From assembly GCA_046726955.1 (NCBI GenBank), contig JBKPBQ010000184.1, positions 1-11,440 on the forward strand: a stretch of 11,440 nt of DNA, given 5' to 3'. The stretch comes from CAVPGH01 sp046726955 (GTDB lineage Bacteria > Acidobacteriota > Vicinamibacteria > Fen-336). The notes under the pieces are model-generated. The model was not told the origin of the DNA and made no database searches. It saw only the letters and a program-made list of their open reading frames with translations. Positions 1 through 6,888 of this stretch are shown here, piece after piece; the first letter of the stretch is position 1; each line of letters opens with the position of its first letter. A program made the position numbers and the translations under genes.

Positions 1-2454
1 GTTCGCGGGGTTCGTGTCCACGAGGCCGAGCGGGGGCGCTACGGTGACCGAATTGGTCAGCGATCCCGTCGCCGAGCTCGCGATGTTTCCGGTCACGGTG
101 AGGGTTGCGCTCTGGCCCGTGGCCAGGCTCAACCCCGTCCAGTCCCCGGTGCCGGGATTGTAGGTCCCGGTAGACGGCACGAACGCGAGCCCGGTGAGCG
201 TGGCCGGCGCGCTTTCCGCCACGTTCACGCTGGTCACGGTCGTCGGGCCGTTGTTCGTCACCTGGACCGTGTACGTCACGGCCGTCCCCGGTACCGCGCT
301 CGCCTGTCCGTCCGTCTTCGTGATCGACAGATCGGCCGCGAGCGTCATCAGGCGGATCCGGTTGTTGAACTGGTCGCTGATGAACACCCGGCCCTGGGCG
401 TCGACGGCGACCGAGTGGGGCTGGTTCAGCTTCGCGAGCGTCGCCGGTCCACCGTCCCCCGAGAACCCGGCGACGCCGGTTCCCGCTACGGTGGTGATCC
501 TTCCCGTGCGCTTCTCGACGAAGCGAACCCGGTTGTTGCTCGTGTCCGCGATGAGGATGTTGCCGGCCGGGTCCACGGCGACACCTCGCGGGAAGTTCAG
601 CTTGGCGGAGGTCGCGGGGCCGCCGTCGCCGGCGAAGCCGCCCGGCGCGCCGTTGCCGGCCACCGTCGAGATCGTTCCGCCGGTGTCGATCTTGCGGATG
701 CGGTAATTACCGTAGTCCGCGACGTAGAGGTTGCCGCTCGCGTCGGTCGCTATGCCGGAGGGCGTGCTCAGCTTGTGCCCGGTCGCGGCGCCCTCGCCGT
801 CGTAGCCGCTAGAGCCGGGGATCCCCGCGATCGTCGTGACCGTTCCTCCGCTCAGCCGCCGGACGATGTGGTTGTTGGCGTCCGTGAAGTAGACGTTGCC
901 GCTGCCGTCCACTGCCACCGCGCTCGGGTTGTTGAGCTGCACGCTCAGCGCGGGACCGTCGAAGTTGTACCCCGCGGTGCCCGTTCCCGCCACGGTGGTC
1001 AGGAAGCCGCCCGTATCCACCTTGCGGATGAGGTGGTGGTTCGTGTCCGCGATGTACAGGTTGCCCGCGGTGTCTGCCGCCATCCCCCAGGGCTGCGCGA
1101 GGTTGATGCTCGTGGCGGGCAGGCTGTCGTTCAGCGGGGACCCGGTGCCGCTGCCGGCGGCGGTGTTTATCGTTGCCGTTCCCAGGTCTACGCGGCGGAC
1201 GCGGAAGTTGCGCTCGTCCCCGATGAAGAGCGTCGTGCCTCCGGGATTGAGCGCGATGTTGCGCTGCTCCATCAGGACGCCGTTGACGGCGGCGCCGCCG
1301 TCGCCTCCGTAACGGAGCGTGCCGTTTCCGCCGACCGTGTTGATGTTGCCCCCGGCGACCACGCGCAGCCGCGAGTTGAAGGTGTCGGCGATGTGCAGGT
1401 TGGTGAGGGAGTCGACGGCTACCGAGTACGGGCGGTCCATGGCGGCGGACGTCGCCGCTCCGCCGTCGCCGCTGAAGCTGAACGAGCCGTTGCCTGCGAC
1501 GGTAGTGATGATGCCCGTCGCCACGCGGCGGATCCGGTTGTTCATCTCGTCGGCGATGTAGAAGGTCCCGCCCGCGATGACGGTGACGCCTTCGGGATGG
1601 TTGAGCAGGGCGCTCGTCGCCGAGAATCCGTCTCCTCCGAAGCCTCCCACCGTCGAGCAGGTCCCGGCGACGGTGCTCACGTTGGTGGTGCCGATGAAGC
1701 GTACGCAGTTGTTCAGCGTGTCCGCCACGTAGACGTTTCCGAGCGAGTCGACGGCAACACCGTTGGGCGAGTTGAACTTCGCGACGGCGATCACCCCGTC
1801 CTGGTAGCCGGAGCCGCTGCCGGCGACCAGACTGATGGTCGGGCTAGGGAGGGCGGCGAGGTTGACGCGCCGGATCCGGTGGTTGCCCGTGTCGGCGATG
1901 TAGAGCGAGGTCCCGCTCAGGGCCAGGTGGCCCGGAGCATTGAGCTGGGCGCTCGTCGCCGGCCCGCCGTCCCCCCCGCTTCCCGCGAACCCCGGCGAGC
2001 CCGCGACGGTGGTGATCGTCCCGACGGCGTCGACCTTGCGGACGACGTGCATGCTCGAGTCGCTGATGAAGACGGTGGTGCCAGCCGAGTCCACGGCGAC
2101 GCCGGTCGGGTTCGGCACGCCCGCGCTCAGAGCGGGACCGCCGTCGCCGGAGAAGTCGTTCGTTCCATTGCCCGCAACCACGGAGAGCTGTCCCGTGGTG
2201 TCGATCTTCACCACCATGTGGAGGGGTCCCGCCGCGATGTACCGGTTGCCGGTGGCGTCGAGCGCCACCTGGTAGGGCCAGCCGATGGGCCGCGCGGTCG
2301 CGGGACCGGTATCGGGTCCGCCTCCGGCGACCGTCGTGATCGTCTGCGCTGGCGCGGAAGCGGCCAGGAGTGTCAGGGCCGCGGCAATTACCGTCGGGAC
2401 GGAGGGAGACACGGACCGTGGAGATGACCTGAAGGTACAGAGCTTAGCCAGCAC
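1..2454 (-). CDS. Exported NHL-repeat protein with DUF11-type domain (partial, C-terminus outside window)
   Basis: The minus strand is open without a stop from a GTG at 2454 to the window edge (818 codons). I chose this start because AGGAGG lies 8 nt upstream (2468-2463) and the first residues form a signal peptide: a basic and polar N-region, a hydrophobic stretch at about residues 22-34, then Ala-Pro-Ala before Gln37. Residues 39-703 hold twelve NHL-type units of 51-60 aa. Each carries ITTVAG, then GDGGPATSA, a GVAVD-like strand, and an YIADTxNHRIRRV-like strand. From about residue 704 a DUF11/CARDB-like beta-sandwich begins (LSITKTDG, VTYTVQVTNNGP, LTNSVTV) and is cut by the edge. Such proteins are exported beta-propellers, probably mediating surface or periplasmic contacts. 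No catalytic residues are evident and the ligand is unknown. DUF11 domains are often repeated, so the missing part may be long. The family call is firm; the role is open. Confidence 0.9.
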   Translation of the reverse strand, partial: MLAKLCTFRSSPRSVSPSVPTVIAAALTLLAASAPAQTITTVAGGGPDTGPATARPIGWPYQVALDATGNRYIAAGPLHMVVKIDTTGQLSVVAGNGTNDFSGDGGPALSAGVPNPTGVAVDSAGTTVFISDSSMHVVRKVDAVGTITTVAGSPGFAGSGGDGGPATSAQLNAPGHLALSGTSLYIADTGNHRIRRVNLAALPSPTISLVAGSGSGYQDGVIAVAKFNSPNGVAVDSLGNVYVADTLNNCVRFIGTTNVSTVAGTCSTVGGFGGDGFSATSALLNHPEGVTVIAGGTFYIADEMNNRIRRVATGIITTVAGNGSFSFSGDGGAATSAAMDRPYSVAVDSLTNLHIADTFNSRLRVVAGGNINTVGGNGTLRYGGDGGAAVNGVLMEQRNIALNPGGTTLFIGDERNFRVRRVDLGTATINTAAGSGTGSPLNDSLPATSINLAQPWGMAADTAGNLYIADTNHHLIRKVDTGGFLTTVAGTGTAGYNFDGPALSVQLNNPSAVAVDGSGNVYFTDANNHIVRRLSGGTVTTIAGIPGSSGYDGEGAATGHKLSTPSGIATDASGNLYVADYGNYRIRKIDTGGTISTVAGNGAPGGFAGDGGPATSAKLNFPRGVAVDPAGNILIADTSNNRVRFVEKRTGRITTVAGTGVAGFSGDGGPATLAKLNQPHSVAVDAQGRVFISDQFNNRIRLMTLAADLSITKTDGQASAVPGTAVTYTVQVTNNGPTTVTSVNVAESAPATLTGLAFVPSTGTYNPGTGDWTGLSLATGQSATLTVTGNIASSATGSLTNSVTVAPPLGLVDTNPAN
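346..2340 (-). repeat. Twelve tandem NHL-type coding repeats, 153-180 bp each
   Basis: The (I/V/L)xTVAG motif recurs with its first base at about 2340, 2187, 2016, 1836, 1680, 1509, 1344, 1170, 1002, 840, 672 and 498 on the minus strand. The spacings are 153, 171, 180, 156, 171, 165, 174, 168, 162, 168 and 174 bp. The units are clearly related in protein but well diverged in DNA, so this is an old protein-domain repeat rather than a recent DNA duplication. NHL repeats normally form six-bladed propellers, so twelve units would fit two consecutive propellers (inference). Unit 7 has INTVGG and unit 8 has INTAAG in place of TVAG. Confidence 0.85.
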
Positions 2455-2462
2455 GAGGGCTA

Positions 2463-2468
2463 CCTCCT
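2463..2468 (-). promoter_or_regulatory. Shine-Dalgarno AGGAGG of the NHL-repeat gene
   Basis: A perfect AGGAGG lies 8 nt before the GTG at 2454 on the minus strand. This fixes the start codon, since no ATG sits in a suitable position. I found no TAnnnT -10 hexamer upstream of this gene. Confidence 0.8.
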
Positions 2469-2540
2469 GAGTCGGTCGGGACCCTGCCCACGACGAAGTC
2501 CCACGCGAGAGTGAGCAGGATTCGTGCCCCGAGCGCGCCC

Positions 2541-2561
2541 GTGTTGATCCAGATCACACGC
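2541..2561. promoter_or_regulatory. Inverted repeat, candidate operator in the divergent intergenic region
   Basis: The site reads CGTG, a single T, TGATC, CA, GATCA, CACG. TGATC/GATCA and CGTG/CACG are exact inverted repeats interrupted only by one extra T on the left. The right half resembles a CRP/FNR-type TCACA half-site. The centre lies about 47 bp before the expected transcript start of the plus-strand gene at 2599, a plausible activator position. It could serve either or both divergent genes. The symmetry is directly visible; the regulator is inference. Confidence 0.4.
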
Positions 2562-2584
2562 TGGCGCCCCATCTCCGCCGGCGC

Positions 2585-2590
2585 TACACT
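2585..2590 (+). promoter_or_regulatory. -10-like hexamer TACACT for the HMT-MTHFR gene
   Basis: TACACT ends 8 nt before the ATG at 2599, so a start about 7 nt downstream would fall at or next to the ATG and give a leaderless mRNA. No Shine-Dalgarno is present in the gap. The -35 position (CTGGCG at 2562-2567) is a poor match, so the promoter is weak or activator-dependent. The inverted repeat at 2541-2561 lies just upstream. Confidence 0.45.
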
Positions 2591-2598
2591 GACCGTTC

Positions 2599-4458
2599 AT
2601 GCGCACCTCGTCCTCCGCCACCGGCGTGAGGCCTTTTCTCGAGCGGCTCGCCGACGGCGTCGTCGTCGGCGACGGCGCGATGGGGACGATGCTCTACGCG
2701 CGCGGCGTCTTCCTGAACCGCTGCTTCGACGAGCTCAACCTCTCGAACCCCGCGCTCGTGCGCTCCGTGCACGAGGAGTACCTCGAGGCGGGCGCCGACG
2801 TGGTGGAGACGAACACGTTCGGGGCGCACCGCTACAAGCTCGGTCCGCACGGGCTCGAAGCCCAGGTGCGGAAGATCAACCGCGAGGGAGCGCGGCTCGC
2901 GCGCGAGGCCGCGCAGGGGCGCGGTCTCGTGGCCGGATCGATCGGACCCATCGGCAAGCCGCTCGCGCCGCTAGGCAACGTCTCCTTCGCCGATGCGGTA
3001 GCCGCCTACCGCGATCAGGCGGAAGGCCTCCTCGAAGGCGGGGTCGACCTGTTGCTCGTCGAGACGCTGCCCTCGCTCGACCAGGCGCGGGCCGCGCTCG
3101 AGGCGATCGGGGCGCTCGGCTCGCCCGTGCCCGTGGTCGTGAGCATGACCTTCAACGAAGAAGGCACGACCTTCTACGGCGACACGCCGGAAGCGGTGGT
3201 GGAGACGCTCGAGGGGCTGGGCGTATCGGTGGTCGGGGCGAACTGCAGCCAGGGCCCGCAGGCGATGCTCCAGACCGTGGAGCGGATGGCCGCGGTCGCG
3301 AAGTCCGCTCGGCTCATGGCCATGCCGAACGCGGGCGCGCCCGCCCTCGTGGAGGGCCGCTACGTCTACCTCTGCACGCCCGAGTACATGGCCTCCTACG
3401 CCCGGCGCTTCCTCACCGCCGGCGTGTCGTTCGTGGGGGGATGCTGCGGAACGACGCCCGCGCACATCAAGAACCTCGTGCGATCAGTGCGCATGGTGCA
3501 GCCGTCGCGCGAGGTGGTGACGGTCGTTCCTCCGGTGCGCGTCAAGGAGGCGCCCACCCCCATTGCCCGCGAGGCCAAGACGGCATTGGCGCGCAAGCTC
3601 GGCAAGAAGTTCGTGGTCTCCGTCGAGCTCGACCCGCCCAAGGGCGCGGATCCTGGCGCCATCCTCGAGCGCGCGCAGTACTGCAAGGAGCGGGAGGTGG
3701 ACGCGATCAACGTCGCGGACGGCCCGCGGGCCTCCGCTCGCATGAGCGCGCAGTCGCTGTGCGTCCTCCTGCAGGGCAAGGTGGAGATCGAGACGATCCT
3801 CCACTACACCTGCCGCGACCGGAACCTGCTCGGGATCCAGTCGGACCTGCTGGGCGCCTACTCGCTGGGTCTCCGGAACATCCTCGCGATCACCGGGGAC
3901 CCGCCCAAGCTCGGCGACTACCCGGACGCAACCGCCGTCTACGACGTGGACTCGATCGGGCTCATCCGCATCATGGACCACCTCAACCACGGCTGCGACC
4001 TCGCGGGAAACCTCATCGGGCCCGCCCTCGGCATCCACATCGGCTGCGGGGCCGACCCCAGCAAGCCCGACATGGAGAAGGAGGTCCGCCGCCTGGAGCA
4101 AAAGATTGCGGCCGGGGCCGAGTACGTGATGACCCAGCCCGTCTACGACCCCCGGACGCTCGAGCGTTTCCTGAAGCTCATGGGAAACCTCGAGGTGCCG
4201 GTGCTCGTGGGGATCCTGCCCCTCTACTCGCACCGCAACGCGGAGTTCCTGCACAACGAGGTGCCGGGGATGAGCATCCCCGAGGAGATCCGCGAGCGGA
4301 TGCGCAAGGCGGGCTCGGGCGAGAAGGCCCAGGCGGAGGGTGTCGCCATCGCGCAGGAAGCGACGCGGGCGGCCCGCGACGTGGCCCAGGGCGTCTACAT
4401 CATGCCCCCGTTCAATAAAGTGGACCTCGCGGTTCGCGTCATCGAGGCCCTGCACTAG
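2599..4458 (+). CDS. Bifunctional homocysteine S-methyltransferase / 5,10-methylenetetrahydrofolate reductase
   Basis: A 619-aa fusion. Residues about 12-298 form a homocysteine S-methyltransferase barrel: GDGAMGTML near the N-terminus, ETNTFG at 70-75, GSIGP at 113-117, and zinc ligands Cys216 (GANCSQGP), Cys282 and Cys283 (GGCCGTTP). After a linker at about 299-336, residues 337-619 form a MetF-type FAD-dependent reductase: VSVELDPPKG with Glu343 at the catalytic-acid position, HYTCRDRN at 402-409, ITGDPP at 431-436, YVMTQPVYD at 509-517, GILPL at 538-542 and EVPGMSIP at 554-561. The reductase makes 5-methyltetrahydrofolate and the other half methylates homocysteine to methionine, in the cytoplasm. 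The architecture is that of Bacillus YitJ-type proteins. There is no cobalamin-binding module, so the methyl donor of the first half cannot be decided here. Length and motifs look complete. The ATG is preceded by a close -10-like hexamer and no Shine-Dalgarno. Confidence 0.95.
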   Translation: MRTSSSATGVRPFLERLADGVVVGDGAMGTMLYARGVFLNRCFDELNLSNPALVRSVHEEYLEAGADVVETNTFGAHRYKLGPHGLEAQVRKINREGARLAREAAQGRGLVAGSIGPIGKPLAPLGNVSFADAVAAYRDQAEGLLEGGVDLLLVETLPSLDQARAALEAIGALGSPVPVVVSMTFNEEGTTFYGDTPEAVVETLEGLGVSVVGANCSQGPQAMLQTVERMAAVAKSARLMAMPNAGAPALVEGRYVYLCTPEYMASYARRFLTAGVSFVGGCCGTTPAHIKNLVRSVRMVQPSREVVTVVPPVRVKEAPTPIAREAKTALARKLGKKFVVSVELDPPKGADPGAILERAQYCKEREVDAINVADGPRASARMSAQSLCVLLQGKVEIETILHYTCRDRNLLGIQSDLLGAYSLGLRNILAITGDPPKLGDYPDATAVYDVDSIGLIRIMDHLNHGCDLAGNLIGPALGIHIGCGADPSKPDMEKEVRRLEQKIAAGAEYVMTQPVYDPRTLERFLKLMGNLEVPVLVGILPLYSHRNAEFLHNEVPGMSIPEEIRERMRKAGSGEKAQAEGVAIAQEATRAARDVAQGVYIMPPFNKVDLAVRVIEALH

Positions 4459-4461
4459 ACT
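4456..4461 (+). promoter_or_regulatory. -10-like hexamer TAGACT overlapping the HMT-MTHFR stop codon
   Basis: TAGACT begins with the TAG stop of the upstream gene and ends 12 nt before the ATG at 4474. It could drive separate transcription of the VWA gene from within the short gap. No good -35 hexamer is visible, so read-through from the upstream gene remains equally possible. Confidence 0.3.
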
Positions 4462-4473
4462 GCCGTCGCTCCC

Positions 4474-5391
4474 ATGCTGCGGACCCTGCTCGCCGCCGCG
4501 CTCCTGCTCACCGCCGTGCCCCTCGGCCGCACCCAGGATCCGCCGGTCTTCGCCGTCGACGTGGACGTCGTCTACGTCACGGCCACCGTGCGCACGGAGA
4601 AGGGCGACCTCGTCGCCGACCTCACGGCCGACGACTTCACGCTCTACGAGGACGGACGGCCGCAGAAGGTCACGCTCTTCGCCCCCGCCGCGCAGCCCGG
4701 GCAGGAGGAGGCGCTGGCGCTCAACCTCGGCATGCTCCTCGACACGAGCGAGAGCATGAAGGAGCAGATCAAGCTCTCGCAGGAGTCGGCCATCCGCTTC
4801 CTGGAATCGATCCCGCGCGCCCGCGACCTCCTGCTCGTCTTCTTCGACCAGGACATCCGGCTCTCGCGCTACACGAGCGAGAACCAGCAGGGCCTCTTCG
4901 AGCGCATCCTCGAGAGCAAGGGAACTGGGAACACCGCTCTCTACGACGCGATCAGCGTCTACATCTCGCGGGTGGCGGGTACGAACGGCCGGAAGGTGCT
5001 GCTCGTCTTCACGGACGGCGAGGACACGACGAGCGCGATCGGGCTCATGGACGTGATCAACCTCGTGCGGAGCAGCGGCGTGACGATCTACCCGATCTCG
5101 TTCGCGGGGGGGTCGTTCGGCATCGGGAACAACCGCTTCCTCTCCGCGAAGGCCTTCATGTCACAGCTCGCAGACGCGAGCGGGGGGACGGTCTTCGCCC
5201 CCACCGCCTCCAAGGAGCTCTCGTCGGTCTACTCGAAGATCCTGGACGAGCTGCAGAGCCAGTACGTGCTCGGCTTCGTCTCCGACAAGCCGGAGCGCGA
5301 CCGCCGGTTCCGGAAGCTGAAGGTCGAGGTCAACAACAAGAGCCTGAAGGTCCGCCACCGAGCCGGGTACTACGCGATTCCCTGGCGTTAG
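4474..5391 (+). CDS. Exported VWA-domain protein, acidobacterial VWFA-related family
   Basis: A 305-aa protein with an N-terminal signal peptide (MLR, then a Leu/Ala-rich core to about residue 17). Residues 25-70 carry the family's leading block: VDVDVVYVTATV, then LTADDFTLYEDG and PQKVTLF. The VWA domain spans about 82-262. Its metal-ion-dependent adhesion site appears intact: Asp90-Thr-Ser92-Glu-Ser94, Thr154 in GNTALYDA and Asp181 in FTDGED. The C-terminal block (YVLGF, FRKLKVEV, LKVRHRAGYYA) is typical of TIGR03436. These proteins are abundant in Acidobacteriota; their role is unknown, probably metal-dependent protein binding in the periplasm or at the surface. The gene starts 15 bp after the HMT-MTHFR stop. 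Its own TAG stop overlaps the lpxD stop on the other strand. No Shine-Dalgarno is visible before the ATG. Confidence 0.9.
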   Translation: MLRTLLAAALLLTAVPLGRTQDPPVFAVDVDVVYVTATVRTEKGDLVADLTADDFTLYEDGRPQKVTLFAPAAQPGQEEALALNLGMLLDTSESMKEQIKLSQESAIRFLESIPRARDLLLVFFDQDIRLSRYTSENQQGLFERILESKGTGNTALYDAISVYISRVAGTNGRKVLLVFTDGEDTTSAIGLMDVINLVRSSGVTIYPISFAGGSFGIGNNRFLSAKAFMSQLADASGGTVFAPTASKELSSVYSKILDELQSQYVLGFVSDKPERDRRFRKLKVEVNNKSLKVRHRAGYYAIPWR

Positions 5392-6410
5392 GCGGGTGGC
5401 TCGCCTCCGGGGGTGAGGCGCCTCTCGAGCTCGCGCAAGCGGCGGAGGAGGTCGGGAAGCTTCGCGAAGACCGCGCTCGCCTTGAGCCAGGCCCGGTTCT
5501 CGATCGCGGGATAGCCGGAGACGAGAGCGCCCGCGGCCACGTCCGAGGGGATGCCGGTCTGGGCGGTGGCGATCGCCCCGTCCCCGATCGTGATGTGGCC
5601 GGCGACGCCCACCTGGCCGGCGAGCGTGACGCCCTTGCCGATCCTCGAGCTCCCTGCGATCCCCACCTGGCCCGCGAGCACGGTATTCTCGCCGATCGTC
5701 ACGGAGTGCCCGACCTGGACGAGGTTGTCGATCTTGGTGCCCCGGCCGATGCGGGTCTCGTGGAGAGCGGCGCGGTCCACCGCGGAGAGGGCGCCGATCT
5801 CCACGTCGTCCTCGACGACCACGATCCCCACCTGCGGGATCTTGTGGTACCGGCCGTCGCCGTCCCTGGCGAAGCCGAAGCCGTCGCCTCCCACCACCGC
5901 GCCGTTCTGCAGCACCACCCGGTCGCCGAGGCGGCAGCGCTCGCGCACGTGCGCCCCCGCGTGCAGGAGGCAGTCGGCCCCGATCACCGCGTCCGCGTAG
6001 ACGACGACGTGCGGATGCAGGATCGTGCGCGCCCCCACGCGCGCACGCGGACCGACGACGGCGAGCGCGCCCACGTGGACGCCCTCTCCGAGCACCGCCG
6101 TCGGGTCCACCTGCGCGCTCGGGTGGATGCCGGAAGCCGGGCGGGGCTCCGCGTGGAGCACGGCCACCGCGTGGGCGAAGGACACGTAGGGGTTGTCGGA
6201 GAGCAGGCTGGGGAGCGGCGTCTCGATCTGGGGAGGGACGATGACCGCCGCGGCGCGCGTGTGGGGCAAGCGCGCCGCGTACTTCGCCTGGGCCACGAAC
6301 GTCAGGTCGCCCGGCCCCGCCTCGTCGATCCCGGCCACGCGAGCGACCTCGACCGCCCCGTCGCCGCGCACCGCGCAGCCCAGGCGTGCAGCCAGCTCGC
6401 GCAGGATCAA
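5388..6410 (-). CDS. lpxD: UDP-3-O-acylglucosamine N-acyltransferase LpxD
   Basis: A 340-aa protein with the LpxD plan. The N-terminal uridine-binding domain (about 1-95) contains AGIDEAGPGDLTFVA and a DNPYVSFA block. A left-handed beta-helix of hexapeptide repeats follows (about 96-300) with the LpxD signature GGDGFGFARD at 174-183. The expected catalytic His is His235 in VQVGHSVTIG. A C-terminal helix at about 305-332 (AWLKASAVFAKLPDLLRRLRELERR) completes it. LpxD N-acylates UDP-3-O-acylglucosamine in the third step of lipid A synthesis, in the cytoplasm, using acyl-ACP. The start is TTG at 6410, overlapping the bactofilin stop as TTGA. There is no Shine-Dalgarno, which suggests translational coupling. 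No fabZ, lpxA or bamA neighbour is present, so this may be a second LpxD or an acyltransferase with a different sugar substrate. The TAA stop at 5390-5388 overlaps the VWA gene. Confidence 0.9.
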   Translation of the reverse strand: MILRELAARLGCAVRGDGAVEVARVAGIDEAGPGDLTFVAQAKYAARLPHTRAAAVIVPPQIETPLPSLLSDNPYVSFAHAVAVLHAEPRPASGIHPSAQVDPTAVLGEGVHVGALAVVGPRARVGARTILHPHVVVYADAVIGADCLLHAGAHVRERCRLGDRVVLQNGAVVGGDGFGFARDGDGRYHKIPQVGIVVVEDDVEIGALSAVDRAALHETRIGRGTKIDNLVQVGHSVTIGENTVLAGQVGIAGSSRIGKGVTLAGQVGVAGHITIGDGAIATAQTGIPSDVAAGALVSGYPAIENRAWLKASAVFAKLPDLLRRLRELERRLTPGGEPPA

Positions 6411-6787
6411 GGGGCGGGCGGCGTGACCGGCACCGGAGCGGGGACGGGAGCCGCGGCGGCGGCTGCCTTCGCCTTGCCCGTAGCGATCGCTCCGTCGAGC
6501 TGCGCGCCCTCGCGGACGACAAGGACCTGGGCGTCGACGCTCGCCTCGACGCGCGCCTTCTCGGCCAGCGTCACGGTCCGCGCCTTGATCTCGCCCTTGA
6601 ACTCGCCGGCGATCTCCACGGCGTCCGCCTGGACCTTCGCGTCCACGCGCGCCCCTTCACCGAGCACCAGCCGGCCCGTGAGCTCCAGCTCGCCCCGGAA
6701 GCGCCCGATGATCTGTGCGTCCTTGCCCTTGAGCTTGCCGTCCACGTCCGCCTGCGCGTCAATGACCGTCGCCTTGTCGTCCGCCAT
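6407..6787 (-). CDS. Bactofilin family protein
   Basis: A 126-aa protein with a bactofilin (DUF583) core at about residues 6-103, made of short beta-helix turns with Gly at regular spacing: VDGKLKG, IIGRFRGELELTG, LVLGEGARVDA, IAGEFKGEIKA and VVREGAQLDGAI. A flexible Ala/Pro tail follows (about 105-126). Bactofilins polymerise without nucleotide into filaments that scaffold envelope or cell-shape factors at the inner membrane. The ATG at 6787 has GGAGG 4 nt upstream (6796-6792). The gene is first in a two-gene unit with lpxD. No membrane segment or enzymatic motif is visible, and the filament's partner is unknown. Confidence 0.88.
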   Translation of the reverse strand: MADDKATVIDAQADVDGKLKGKDAQIIGRFRGELELTGRLVLGEGARVDAKVQADAVEIAGEFKGEIKARTVTLAEKARVEASVDAQVLVVREGAQLDGAIATGKAKAAAAAAPVPAPVPVTPPAP

Positions 6788-6791
6788 CGTA

Positions 6792-6796
6792 CCTCC
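6792..6796 (-). promoter_or_regulatory. Shine-Dalgarno GGAGG of the bactofilin gene
   Basis: GGAGG lies 4 nt before the ATG at 6787 on the minus strand, a short but workable spacing. It supports that ATG as the start. Confidence 0.65.
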
Positions 6797-6817
6797 GGCC
6801 GCACCGGCGAAAGCGCC

Positions 6818-6826
6818 ATTCTAGCA
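6818..6826 (-). promoter_or_regulatory. Extended -10 promoter element of the bactofilin-lpxD unit
   Basis: On the minus strand TGC precedes TAGAAT (hexamer 6823-6818), an extended -10 differing from TATAAT at one position. The -35 position (about 6846-6841, GCCCGG) is not a match, as is common for extended -10 promoters. A start near 6811 would give a leader of about 24 nt that includes the GGAGG. Confidence 0.5.
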
Positions 6827-6847
6827 GGCCCGGCGCGCAACCGGGCA

Positions 6848-6877
6848 TTGACGGCCCCGCGCCGCCGTCCTTATGAT
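6848..6877 (+). promoter_or_regulatory. Sigma-70-type promoter of the nucleoside hydrolase gene
   Basis: TTGACG (6848-6853) and TATGAT (6872-6877) are separated by 18 bp. Each hexamer matches the consensus at five of six positions, which stands out in this GC-rich DNA. The expected start near 6884 leaves a leader of only about 5 nt before the ATG at 6889, too short for a Shine-Dalgarno. The site lies back to back with the bactofilin promoter. Confidence 0.65.
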
Positions 6878-6888
6878 CCCCGCTCGCC

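Noticed and set aside
415..2427. Long plus-strand open frame of 670 codons
   Set aside because: It is antisense to the NHL-repeat gene. Its translation is Arg/Val/Asp-rich low-complexity sequence with no recognisable domain, whereas the minus strand gives clear repeats, a signal peptide and a Shine-Dalgarno.
2545..2550. TTGATC as a -35 box for the HMT-MTHFR gene
   Set aside because: The spacing to TACACT is 34 bp, about twice what sigma-70 tolerates, and the bases belong to the inverted repeat.
2455..2598. SAM riboswitch before the methionine-related fusion gene
   Set aside because: The gap is short, shows no S-box-like multi-helix pattern or terminator, and the likely transcript start is next to the ATG.
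2511..4418. Plus-strand open frame in another frame over the HMT-MTHFR gene
   Set aside because: The Arg/Gly/Ala-rich translation is typical of a GC-rich shadow frame, and the 2599-4458 frame carries all family motifs.
5415..5424. Palindrome GAGGCGCCTC near the lpxD 3' end
   Set aside because: It is within coding sequence, has no T-run, and such GC palindromes are expected at this base composition.
5161..6522. Minus-strand open frame of 453 codons over bactofilin, lpxD and the VWA 3' end
   Set aside because: Highly Arg-rich with no domain. The overlapping lpxD and bactofilin frames are unambiguous.
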